37,966 nt of DNA from JAHEZL01 sp964406465 (lineage in GTDB: Bacteria > Bacteroidota > Bacteroidia > Flavobacteriales_C > GCA-002722245): contig CAYORT010000028.1 in the NCBI GenBank assembly GCA_964406465.1, forward strand, positions 1 to 37,966. The letters are read 5' to 3'. The translations under genes and the position numbers were made by a program. Below the pieces are notes generated by a model. That model saw nothing but the letters and a program-made list of their open reading frames with translations, did not search any database and was not told the origin of the DNA. Of this stretch, positions 25,011 through 33,167 are shown piece by piece; position 1 is the stretch's first letter; every line of letters starts with the position of its first letter.

Positions 25011-26045
25011 ATGGCACATATGAGTTCTCGAAAAGTGATTATAATAGCCGAGGCTGGAGTTAACCACAATGGTGATATGAATTTGGCATTTCAGCTGATC
25101 GACGAAGCTGCAAAGGCTGGTGTTGATTACGTTAAGTTTCAAACCTTCAAATCAGAGAAGTTAGTGAGTAAAGTTGCTCCAAAGGCCGATTACCAAAATG
25201 CTAACATGAAGCAAAAGGGTGGTACTCAGCAAGAAATGCTTAAAAAGCTAGAATTAAGCGAGGAGCAACATTTACAATTGGTAGATTATTGTGCAAAAAA
25301 AAGGGTGAAGTTTATGTCGACGCCTTTCGATTTGGAAAGTGCCGACTTTTTGAATCAATTGAAAATGGATTACTTTAAAGTTTCATCGGGAGATATTACC
25401 AACTTACCTCTTCTGAAAAAGTTGGCCGGATTCAAGAAGAAAGTGATTTTTTCTACAGGTATGTGCACCATGAATGAAATTAAGGATGCCTTGCAAGCGC
25501 TATTGAATAATGGTTTGGAGAGAAAAGATATCACCATTTTACATTGTAATACCGAATATCCAACACCTTTTGTAGATGTGAACTTGAATGCGATGCAAAC
25601 TATAGCAAAAGAGTTTGATGTAGAAGTGGGTTATTCTGATCATACTTTAGGTATTGAAGTGCCCATTGCCGCTGTGGCTTTAGGAGCTGGCATGATAGAA
25701 AAGCATTTTACCTTAGATAAAAACTTTGAAGGGCCTGATCACAAAGCCTCTTTAGACCCAGCAGAGCTAGTGGCGATGGTTAAAGCCATTCGTAATATAG
25801 AATTGGCTATGGGAGTTAGTGAGAAAAATCCTACCGACTCAGAGAAGAAAAATATGGCTATCGCGCGAAAAAGTATTCATATCGCAAAGTCTTTAAAAGC
25901 CGGTGAAGTAATTAAAGAGAGCGATATCGAGATGATGAGACCGGGGGATGGAATATCTCCAATGGATATGTACACTGTGATAGGTAAAAAAGTGAAGAAA
26001 GATGTAAATACAAGCTATAAATTATTGTGGGAAGATTTGCTATGA
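25011..26045 (+). CDS. legI: Legionaminic/neuraminic acid-type synthase (NeuB family)
   Basis: A 344-residue PEP-dependent synthase. 'IIIAEAGVNHNGDMNLA' is the classic NeuB start. 'YVKFQTFKSEKLVS', 'STPFDLESADFL', 'KVSSGDITNLPLL', 'STGMCTMNEI', 'HCNTEYPTPFVDVNL' and 'VGYSDHTLGIE' form the barrel, and 'IEKHFTLDKNFEGPDHKASL' is the NeuB/LegI signature. A SAF domain ends it. The 'NTEYPTPFxDVNL' form fits LegI better than PseI. The product depends on the sugar made by the rest of the operon. It is the first gene of a tight forward operon; the next start overlaps its stop (ATGA). ATG 25020 is an alternative start. Confidence 0.9.
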   Translation: MAHMSSRKVIIIAEAGVNHNGDMNLAFQLIDEAAKAGVDYVKFQTFKSEKLVSKVAPKADYQNANMKQKGGTQQEMLKKLELSEEQHLQLVDYCAKKRVKFMSTPFDLESADFLNQLKMDYFKVSSGDITNLPLLKKLAGFKKKVIFSTGMCTMNEIKDALQALLNNGLERKDITILHCNTEYPTPFVDVNLNAMQTIAKEFDVEVGYSDHTLGIEVPIAAVALGAGMIEKHFTLDKNFEGPDHKASLDPAELVAMVKAIRNIELAMGVSEKNPTDSEKKNMAIARKSIHIAKSLKAGEVIKESDIEMMRPGDGISPMDMYTVIGKKVKKDVNTSYKLLWEDLL

Positions 26046-26650
26046 GAAACATTGCATTAATTGGTTATTCGGGACATGGCTTCGTGATCGAAGATACATT
26101 GAATTCGAAAGGTATAGAAGTTTTTGGGTATTTTGAAAATGAAGAGAAAAAGCAATTTTCATTGAAGTATTTGGGGCAAGAAAGCAACCAAGAATCATTG
26201 AATTGGCTTATGAATAATGATTTTATTGTGGCTATCGGTGCCAATACCATTAGAGCAAAAATTTACGATAAACTATTAGCTCACATCAACTATATCCCAA
26301 GTTCGGCAATTCATGCCAATGCAAGTATTTCTCGAAAGGCAGAATTGGGTGATTTTTTGCAAATACTTAACTCTGCAGTGGTTCAACCCTATGCCAAAAT
26401 TGGCAATGGAACCATTTGCAACACTTCTTCTGTTATTGAACATGAATGTGTGGTGGGAGATTTTTGCCATATTTCATGTGGTGCTGTTTTGTGTGGGAAT
26501 GTTACTGTTGGTAATAATAGCTTTATTGGAGCGAATGCAGTAATTAGGCAAGGAATTACCATAGGAAATAATGTGGTGGTGGGAGCAGGTTCGGTAGTTG
26601 TGAAAGATATTCCAGATAACATAGTTGTAATGGGCAATCCCGCCGAATAA
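26042..26650 (+). CDS. PglD/NeuD-family acetyltransferase, probable LegH
   Basis: A 202-residue left-handed beta-helix acyltransferase. 'IALIGYSGHGFVIEDTL' is a Rossmann-like N-terminal sugar-nucleotide domain. From about residue 95, hexapeptide repeats run to the end. 'SSVIEHECVVGDFCHIS' contains the His that acts as base in PglD. In PglD/LegH this domain acetylates the C4 amine made by a LegC/PglE-type aminotransferase, which fits the LegC later in the operon. NeuD-type O-acetylation of the finished acid is the alternative. ATG 26042 overlaps the legI stop by four bases. Confidence 0.85.
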   Translation: MRNIALIGYSGHGFVIEDTLNSKGIEVFGYFENEEKKQFSLKYLGQESNQESLNWLMNNDFIVAIGANTIRAKIYDKLLAHINYIPSSAIHANASISRKAELGDFLQILNSAVVQPYAKIGNGTICNTSSVIEHECVVGDFCHISCGAVLCGNVTVGNNSFIGANAVIRQGITIGNNVVVGAGSVVVKDIPDNIVVMGNPAE

Positions 26651-26657
26651 GAAAAGA

Positions 26658-27704
26658 ATGGAAAAGAATATCATTAAAACATCGGAAACTATTAAGAAGG
26701 CCTTGCAGCTTTTAAATGCACTTACTTATATGCAAAATGCTGAATTAGTTCTGTTGGTTCAAGATGAAAAGAAGAAAGTGGTTGGAACACTAACAGATGG
26801 AGATATTAGAAGAGGATTGATGCAACACTTTAATGTGGATACCAAAGTGGAGAAATTGATGAATCGTTCATTTCATTTTCTCATTAAAGACAAGTATACC
26901 ATAACAGATATTAATGCTCTAAAAGCAAAAGGTATTTGGTCGGTGCCGGTGCTTACCAAAGAAATGAAGGTGTGCGAAATATTGAATTTACGTGTTCAAA
27001 AGAGCAAACTTCCATTAGATGCTTTAATTATGGCTGGTGGTAGAGGTCAGCGCCTAATGCCTCTCACCAAAAATGTTCCCAAGCCCATGTTAAAGGTAGG
27101 AGGAAAACCAATTATTGAAACCAACATAGACAGACTAATTAAGTACGGAATAGAAAACATTAATCTCAGTATTAATTATTTGGGAAATGTTATCGAATCT
27201 TATTTCGATAAAAAGGAAAAAAGTTGTCGGTTAAATTACGTGAAGGAAGGTGAGCCTCTTGGCACCATTGGTTCTATCACGCTGATTGATAAAATTGAAA
27301 ATGATTATGTTTTATTGATGAATTCTGATTTGCTAACCGATATTGACTTTGAAGATATGTTCAATGAAATGTTGGTGAACAAAGCTGATATGATAGTGGC
27401 TTCTATTCCTCACCGTGTAGCAATTCCTTATGCTGTGTTTGAAACAGAAGGGAGAGAAATCATGAAGCTTACAGAGAAACCAACTTATACCTACCATTCG
27501 AATGCGGGAATTTATATTTTCAAAAAATCTTGCATTAAATATGTTCCTAAAAATGAGCATTTCAACGCCACAGATTTGTTGGAAAAAATGATAAAGAAGA
27601 AGCATAAAGTGGTGTATTACGATGTAGTGAGCTACTGGCTGGATATTGGGAGTCCGGAAGATTTTCAAAAAGCTCAAACCGATTATTTGCATTTAAATTT
27701 ATGA
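26658..27704 (+). CDS. CBS-domain sugar nucleotidyltransferase (PtmE-like)
   Basis: A 348-residue protein. Residues about 1-115 form two CBS-like repeats ('VVGTLTDGDIRRGL', 'WSVPVL'). A nucleotidyltransferase domain follows with 'ALIMAGGRGQRLMPLTKNVP' (NTP loop), 'KPMLKVGGKPI', 'EPLGTIGSI' and 'LLMNSDLLTDID' (metal Asp). This architecture is that of Campylobacter PtmE, which makes GDP-glucosamine for the GDP-based legionaminic route. If the match holds, this operon may use GDP-linked rather than UDP-linked intermediates. The CBS pair may sense a nucleotide. It ends with an ATGA overlap into the next gene. Confidence 0.8.
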   Translation: MEKNIIKTSETIKKALQLLNALTYMQNAELVLLVQDEKKKVVGTLTDGDIRRGLMQHFNVDTKVEKLMNRSFHFLIKDKYTITDINALKAKGIWSVPVLTKEMKVCEILNLRVQKSKLPLDALIMAGGRGQRLMPLTKNVPKPMLKVGGKPIIETNIDRLIKYGIENINLSINYLGNVIESYFDKKEKSCRLNYVKEGEPLGTIGSITLIDKIENDYVLLMNSDLLTDIDFEDMFNEMLVNKADMIVASIPHRVAIPYAVFETEGREIMKLTEKPTYTYHSNAGIYIFKKSCIKYVPKNEHFNATDLLEKMIKKKHKVVYYDVVSYWLDIGSPEDFQKAQTDYLHLNL

Positions 27705-28399
27705 GCGAAACCTTAGTTGTTATACCGGCCAGAGGTGGTTCAAAAGGAATTCCCTACAAGAATATTAAACTTTTGGGCGGTAAGCCGTTGATTCAATATT
27801 CCATTGATTTGGCTAGAGAAATTGCCAATGACGAACTTATTTGTGTAACAACAGATGACCAAAAAATCATTGAAGTTTGCGAATCGCTTAACCTGCATGT
27901 TCCTTTCGTTCGTCCAGCAGAACTAAGCACAGATGCTGCCGGTTCTTACGAAGTGTTGTTGCATGCTCTTGATTTTTATACCAAGCAAGGAAAAATTATA
28001 GATAAAATAATTTTACTGCAACCTACTTCTCCTTTTAGAACGATCCAACAATTGAAAGATGCTCTTGCTATGTGGAAGGAAGATTCTGAGTTGATCATTA
28101 GCGTGAAGAAAACAAAGGCAAACCCTTACTATTTGTTGATGGAAGAAAATGAAGACGGTTTTTTAGAAATATCTAAGAAAGCAGGCAATATAGCGCAACG
28201 ACAAAGTGCTCCCGATGTGTTTGAAATTAATGGAGCTATATACATCATCAGCGCAAAGAAGCTTTTACAAGAAAAAACATTGCGCGATTTTAAAACCAAG
28301 AAATACGTGATGGATGAATTGAGTTCGGTGGATATAGATGAACCGCTCGATTGGTTGTTTGCAGAAACCATCATTAATAACGGATTATTTAAACCATGA
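27701..28399 (+). CDS. legF: CMP-ulosonic acid cytidylyltransferase (NeuA/LegF family)
   Basis: A 232-residue transferase activating the LegI product with CTP. The N-terminal 'VVIPARGGSKGIPYKNIKLL' is the CTP-binding signature of NeuA/LegF/PseF enzymes. 'LLQPTSPFRTIQQLKDAL' and 'RQSAPDVFEINGAIYI' are later family motifs, and 'SSVDIDEPLDWLFAE' binds metal. The length fits the short bacterial form. It overlaps both neighbours with ATGA junctions. It is the only classical CMP transferase in the window; the other is the SpsF-type domain in the fusion at 18339-20114. Confidence 0.93.
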   Translation: MSETLVVIPARGGSKGIPYKNIKLLGGKPLIQYSIDLAREIANDELICVTTDDQKIIEVCESLNLHVPFVRPAELSTDAAGSYEVLLHALDFYTKQGKIIDKIILLQPTSPFRTIQQLKDALAMWKEDSELIISVKKTKANPYYLLMEENEDGFLEISKKAGNIAQRQSAPDVFEINGAIYIISAKKLLQEKTLRDFKTKKYVMDELSSVDIDEPLDWLFAETIINNGLFKP

Positions 28400-29508
28400 A
28401 CATAGGTATTATCACCACTTCTCGCGCCGATTTTGGTATTTACATTCCATTGCTACATCAAATTAAAAAGCAAGGACATCAATATTTCTTGTTTGTAGGA
28501 GGAATGCATACCTCAAACAAATTTGGTTTGTCTTATCAGCTCATAGAGAAGGATGGTTTTGAAATAGCTGAAAAGATTGATGGCTTAGTAGAGGAGGATT
28601 CTCAAGAGGGTACTGCTATATCTATGGCAAATACTTTAGCAGGCTATGGAAAAATATGGAGCAAATACAAAGATGTTTTAGATGTTGTATTTGTGCTTGG
28701 TGATAGATACGAGATGTTCGCAGCGGCTTCATCACTGGTGCCTTTTAACATACCCATTGCGCATTTGCATGGAGGCGAAACAACTTTAGGTGCTATCGAT
28801 GATAAATTCAGACATGCCATTACCATGATTTCTGATTTTCATTTTCCTGCACATGAACTCAATGCGAAAAGAATTGCAGAAATGACTGGTTCTAGCAAAA
28901 ATATTTTTAATGTTGGAGCACTGGGTATAGAAGGAATGTTGCAATTGCCAGGGCTTACTTTTGAAGCATTTTTTAATCAGTTCGATTTCGATATTTCTAA
29001 TCCGTTTGTTTTAACCACCATTCATCCCGAAACAGTTGCGATAGAAGGAAATGAATTTTTTATTCAACAGTTTTTAAAAGCGGTAGATAAAATGGATTTA
29101 CCGGTATTGTGTACTTTGCCCAATGCCGACCCAGCTGGTTCAATCATTAGAAAGGCATTGCTTAGCTATGAGGCACAAAATCCAAGTCGCTTGAAATGCT
29201 TTGAAAATCTTGGGCAAAAAGGATATTTTAGCGCAATGAAGCATTGCGCTTTGATGATAGGAAATACATCAAGTGGAATCATTGAAGCAGCTAGTTTTCA
29301 TAAGTATGTTCTTAATCTTGGCGATCGTCAGAAAGGCAGATTGTGCGATGAAAATGTGGTTCATGTGCCATTTGAAAGGGAAGCAATTTTAAATGCGTAT
29401 TCAAAGTACAGAGGTAAAGAAAGTACCAATGTAAATCCTTATGGAACAGGAGAAACATCAATTAAAATTTTAGATGCGCTAACGCAATGGCAGCGCAGTA
29501 AATCATAA
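28396..29508 (+). CDS. legG: Nucleotide-sugar hydrolysing 2-epimerase (NeuC/LegG)
   Basis: A 370-residue GT-B-like enzyme that removes the nucleotide and inverts C2, giving the manno-configured sugar for LegI. 'ITTSRADFGIYIPLL' is the NeuC/LegG start. 'VFVLGDRYEMFAAA', 'IAHLHGGETTLGAIDDKFRH' and 'TIHPETVA' are active-site blocks, and 'MIGNTSSGIIEAASF' binds the nucleotide diphosphate. NeuC, LegG and GDP- or UDP-specific forms cannot be told apart with confidence. LegG is chosen from the presence of LegC and the PtmE-like gene. Confidence 0.92.
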   Translation: MNIGIITTSRADFGIYIPLLHQIKKQGHQYFLFVGGMHTSNKFGLSYQLIEKDGFEIAEKIDGLVEEDSQEGTAISMANTLAGYGKIWSKYKDVLDVVFVLGDRYEMFAAASSLVPFNIPIAHLHGGETTLGAIDDKFRHAITMISDFHFPAHELNAKRIAEMTGSSKNIFNVGALGIEGMLQLPGLTFEAFFNQFDFDISNPFVLTTIHPETVAIEGNEFFIQQFLKAVDKMDLPVLCTLPNADPAGSIIRKALLSYEAQNPSRLKCFENLGQKGYFSAMKHCALMIGNTSSGIIEAASFHKYVLNLGDRQKGRLCDENVVHVPFEREAILNAYSKYRGKESTNVNPYGTGETSIKILDALTQWQRSKS

Positions 29509-29524
29509 AAGTACAGAAGAAGGA

Positions 29525-31015
29525 ATGCAATCGATTAGTTTAATATCAGGAAAAAAGTATGAGATTCCAACGGAGTTAAACGACCGCGCGGGGATTGACG
29601 ATTTTATAGCCAAAAATGCAGGAAAGAAAGTGGTTGTGGTGCAAGGATTGGGTTTTGTTGGCGCAGTGATGTCTTTTGTGGTGTCGAATGCGTTAACAGA
29701 AGAATATGCAGTAATTGGTATCGACTTACCTTCTGAAAATTCATACTGGAAAATTCAAAGCATTAATGAAGGAGTTTTACCCTTAAGTTCATCTGATAAA
29801 AAAGTGGAGCAATTCTTCTTTGCAGCAAAGAAGAAAGGGAACCTCTATGCTACTTTCGATTCTTATGCTTACTCGAAAGCAGATGTAGTAGTGGTGGATA
29901 TCAATCTTGATGTGAAGAAAGAACAAGGTGAGCAAAATGAATTGTTAGATTATTCGGTGAATCTTAATTCTTTCAAAGCTGCCATCTCTTCAATTGCTAA
30001 AAATTGTAAGGAAGATTTATTGCTATTGGTAGAAACGACAGTACCTCCAGGCACTTGCAAGCATGTTGTTAAGCCTTTGTTTGAAGAGGAGTTTGCAAAG
30101 CGTGGTTTAACGCCGAAATACTATATCGGACATTCGTATGAAAGAGTGATGCCCGGACCAAATTATATCGATTCAATTCAGAATTTTTATCGTGTTTATT
30201 CGGGAATCAATGAAGAGAGTGCCAATGCGGTGGAGCTTTTCTTGAAAACAATCATTAAAACCGATCAATATCCACTCACTCGTTTACACTCAACCACCGC
30301 TACCGAGATGGCAAAAGTGATGGAAAATTCTTTTAGGGCAATGAACATTGCTTTTATAGAAGAATGGGGCCAGTTTGCGGAAGAAGCAGAAGTGAACTTA
30401 TACGAGGTGGTGAATGCCATAAGAATGCGTCCAACACATAAAAATATTATGCTTCCAGGTTTAGGTGTTGGTGGTTATTGCTTAACCAAAGATCCTTTGT
30501 TGGCCAGCTGGTCGAAACAAGAAATATTTAAAAGTAAGTCGGGTTTACCGCAAAGTGAAACAGCTGTAAAAATTAATGATAGAATGCCTTTGCATTCTTT
30601 CAACTTAATACAAAAGCATTTTAAAAATAATTTAGCTGGAAAGAAAATCTTGTTTTTAGGCGTATCTTATCTAAGTGATGTAGGCGATACTCGCTACACT
30701 CCTGTTGAATTACTTTACGACAATTTGATGGCCTCTAAAGCAGAAATTGCTTTGCATGATTCTTATGTAAACTATTGGCAAGAAAAGGATTTGGTAGTAG
30801 AAAAAGATGTGGCTAAAGCATTGAATGCTAAGTTTGATGCGATTTTATTCAGCACCATGCACTCTGAATATCTATCAAATGCCATTATTGAAAAGCATTT
30901 GCTGGAAAATCCTCAAACGGTTGTTTTCGATTTGTGGGGAATGTTGAACACTACCGAATTGAAAAAGAAAAATATAATCAATAAAATAATTGTAACTGGA
31001 CGCGGAGACTTATGA
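29525..31015 (+). CDS. Nucleotide-sugar 6-dehydrogenase (UDP-Glc/GDP-Man DH family)
   Basis: A 496-residue NAD-dependent enzyme oxidising C6 of a nucleotide sugar to a carboxylate. The NAD loop is 'GLGFVG' at 41-46, 'ETTVPPGT' at 170-177, 'EMAKVMENSFRAMNIAFIEE' at 261-280, and the catalytic Cys319 lies in 'GVGGYCLTKDP'. The pattern is nearest the WbpA/WecC side of the family. It is longer than usual (about 430) because of a 35-residue N-terminal extension before the NAD loop and other insertions. An AGAAGGA ribosome site precedes the ATG. Its stop overlaps the next start. No such step exists in the standard Leg pathway. Confidence 0.88.
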   Translation: MQSISLISGKKYEIPTELNDRAGIDDFIAKNAGKKVVVVQGLGFVGAVMSFVVSNALTEEYAVIGIDLPSENSYWKIQSINEGVLPLSSSDKKVEQFFFAAKKKGNLYATFDSYAYSKADVVVVDINLDVKKEQGEQNELLDYSVNLNSFKAAISSIAKNCKEDLLLLVETTVPPGTCKHVVKPLFEEEFAKRGLTPKYYIGHSYERVMPGPNYIDSIQNFYRVYSGINEESANAVELFLKTIIKTDQYPLTRLHSTTATEMAKVMENSFRAMNIAFIEEWGQFAEEAEVNLYEVVNAIRMRPTHKNIMLPGLGVGGYCLTKDPLLASWSKQEIFKSKSGLPQSETAVKINDRMPLHSFNLIQKHFKNNLAGKKILFLGVSYLSDVGDTRYTPVELLYDNLMASKAEIALHDSYVNYWQEKDLVVEKDVAKALNAKFDAILFSTMHSEYLSNAIIEKHLLENPQTVVFDLWGMLNTTELKKKNIINKIIVTGRGDL

Positions 31016-32010
31016 AGAAAAAAGTATTGTTAATTGGAGGAGCTGGATTTATCGGACTCAGAATTGCTAATTTTTTAGCAGCCAATAGAGATTATGAAAT
31101 TCACATCATCGATAATTTCTTTAGAGGAAAGCAAGATGAGTATTTGTTAGCGCTAGTAGAAAAATACAACCTAAAAGTAATTTCTGCCGATTGCACCGTG
31201 CCTACCGCATTTGATGTGTTGGATAAAGATTACGATTATGTATATATGTTGGCTTCTGTGGTGGGGGTGAAGTACACAGAAGAAATTCCAAATGAATTGA
31301 TTCGTATCAATACAGCTCTTATTTACAATACTCTTGAGTGGATTAAACACACGAAATGCAAAAAAGTATTGTTCACTTCTACCAGCGAATGTTATGCTGG
31401 AACAATAGAATCGTTTGGCTATAAAATTCCAACGCCAGAAGATGTGCCTCTATGTATTCAAGATATTACGCATCCTCGATTTACATATGCTGTAACGAAA
31501 ATGCTAGGTGAATCGGGCTTTATGAACTATTCAAAAGTTTATGGTTTCGAGTGTACTATCGTGAGATATCACAATGTGTATGGAGAAAGAATGGGCTTTA
31601 AACACGTTATTCCTCAAGTAACACAGCGATTCTTACAGAATGAACAGCCTTTCAAAGTTTACGGAAGCGACCAAACAAGATCTTTCAATTTCATTGATGA
31701 TGCTGTGCAAGGTACAGTATTGGCAATGGAGAAACCAAATACCAATGGTGAGATTTTCCATATCGGTGATGATGCCGATGAAATCACCATTGAAGAACTG
31801 GTAAGATACATGGGCGAAATAATGGGCTATAAGGGTGAATACGATTGCGTGCCTGCTCCATCAGGTTCTGTTTCACGTCGTTGTCCGGATGTTAGCAAAG
31901 CAAGAAAAGTATTGGGCTACGAGCCTAAAACAAATTGGAAAGAAGGCGTTAAAAAAACAATGGATTGGTATGTTGAATACATCAATTCAGGCAAACTAGT
32001 ATTTGAATAA
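31012..32010 (+). CDS. Extended SDR: nucleotide-sugar dehydratase/decarboxylase/epimerase
   Basis: A 332-residue SDR. The NAD loop is 'LIGGAGFIGLRIAN' at 7-20. The active site is 'STSECY' (T124, S125, E126) with Y159-A-V-T-K163. 'VRYHNVYGERMG' and 'QTRSFNFIDDAV' follow. The T-S-E triplet is known from hexuronate decarboxylases (ArnA, UXS) and also from the LegB 4,6-dehydratase, while ordinary RmlB-type enzymes have T-D-E. 'THPRFTYAVTK' resembles the ArnA decarboxylase segment. The gene is coupled to a 6-dehydrogenase before it and an aminotransferase after it, the order seen in 4-amino-arabinose synthesis. A 4-keto-pentose or a 4-keto-6-deoxy product are both possible. Confidence 0.8.
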   Translation: MKKKVLLIGGAGFIGLRIANFLAANRDYEIHIIDNFFRGKQDEYLLALVEKYNLKVISADCTVPTAFDVLDKDYDYVYMLASVVGVKYTEEIPNELIRINTALIYNTLEWIKHTKCKKVLFTSTSECYAGTIESFGYKIPTPEDVPLCIQDITHPRFTYAVTKMLGESGFMNYSKVYGFECTIVRYHNVYGERMGFKHVIPQVTQRFLQNEQPFKVYGSDQTRSFNFIDDAVQGTVLAMEKPNTNGEIFHIGDDADEITIEELVRYMGEIMGYKGEYDCVPAPSGSVSRRCPDVSKARKVLGYEPKTNWKEGVKKTMDWYVEYINSGKLVFE

Positions 32011-32012
32011 TT

Positions 32013-33167
32013 ATGAGTCAGGAATTTATACCATTAAGCGTTCCTAATTTATCGGGAAATGAATTGAAGTATGTAACAGAAACAGTGGTTGCCGAATGGG
32101 TTTCTTCTGTGGGATCTTATGTAGATAAATTCGAAAAAAACTTTGCCGAATACATTGGCACTAAATACGCTATTGCGGTGGTTAACGGTACATCTGCTTT
32201 GCATATTTCACTAATTGTTTCAGGTGTTGAACAGAATGATGAGGTGTTGGTTCCCGACTTAACTTTTGTTGCGCCGGCCAACGCGGTGAAGTATTGTAAA
32301 GCTATTCCTGTTTTCATTGATTCTAATTGGGAAACCATGGGCATGGATCCTCAATTGGTGATTGATTTTATTAATAATCAAACCGAATTTGTGAATGGCT
32401 TTTCGGTAAATAAAAAAACCGGAAATAAAGTAAAAGCCATCATTCCAATGCATGCTTTGGGCTATCCAATGGATATGGATCAAATCATCGGTTTATGCCA
32501 AGAAAGAAATATCAAAATTATTGAAGATGCTACCGAGAGTTTGGGCAGTGAATATAAAGGTAAAAAGACAGGGAACTTTAGTGATCTAGCTTGTTTTAGC
32601 TTTAATGGTAATAAGATTATTACTACCGGTGGTGGTGGAATGATAGTGACCAACAATGAGCAATATGCTAAAAGAGCCAAGCACATTAGCACAACAGCTA
32701 AAACCGATGGGGTTTACTATGATCATGATGAGGTAGGCTACAACTACCGTATGGTGAATGTTTTGGCAGCTATTGGTGTGGCGCAATTGGAGAGAATAGA
32801 CGAATTTGTGGCTATTAAAAGAAAGAATTTAAGTTTGTATAAAGAACTTATTGGCGATCATCCATATTTCTACATTCACGAAGAACAAGCCCACAGCAAA
32901 TCGAATTATTGGATGTATTCTTTGGTTCTTAAAGACGCTTGCCCCTTCACCATTCACGAGCTTATTCAAAAATTTGCTGCAGAGAAAATTCAGGTTCGTC
33001 CGATTTGGAAACTGATGCACAGTTTACCAATGTACAATGAAACGCAATACATCAGCACTGGAGTAGCAGAATCATTGTATGCGAAAGTAATTAGCATACC
33101 TTGTTCAACCAACTTAACTATAGCTCAAATAAAGAGGATTGTAAATCTACTTAAATCGTTTAAATGA
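32013..33167 (+). CDS. legC: LegC-family nucleotide-sugar aminotransferase
   Basis: A 384-residue PLP enzyme of the DegT/DnrJ family. It opens 'IPLSVPNLSGNELKYVTETV...WVSSVGSYVDKFE', the LegC signature. 'VVNGTSAL' binds PLP phosphate, 'IIEDATESLGS' is the cofactor Asp region, and Lys201 in 'FSFNGNKIITTGGGG' is the Schiff-base residue. It installs an amine at C4 of a 4-keto nucleotide sugar. It begins two bases after the SDR, which is expected to provide the keto sugar. An ATG at 33164 starts the next gene, overlapping its stop by four bases. Confidence 0.93.
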   Translation: MSQEFIPLSVPNLSGNELKYVTETVVAEWVSSVGSYVDKFEKNFAEYIGTKYAIAVVNGTSALHISLIVSGVEQNDEVLVPDLTFVAPANAVKYCKAIPVFIDSNWETMGMDPQLVIDFINNQTEFVNGFSVNKKTGNKVKAIIPMHALGYPMDMDQIIGLCQERNIKIIEDATESLGSEYKGKKTGNFSDLACFSFNGNKIITTGGGGMIVTNNEQYAKRAKHISTTAKTDGVYYDHDEVGYNYRMVNVLAAIGVAQLERIDEFVAIKRKNLSLYKELIGDHPYFYIHEEQAHSKSNYWMYSLVLKDACPFTIHELIQKFAAEKIQVRPIWKLMHSLPMYNETQYISTGVAESLYAKVISIPCSTNLTIAQIKRIVNLLKSFK

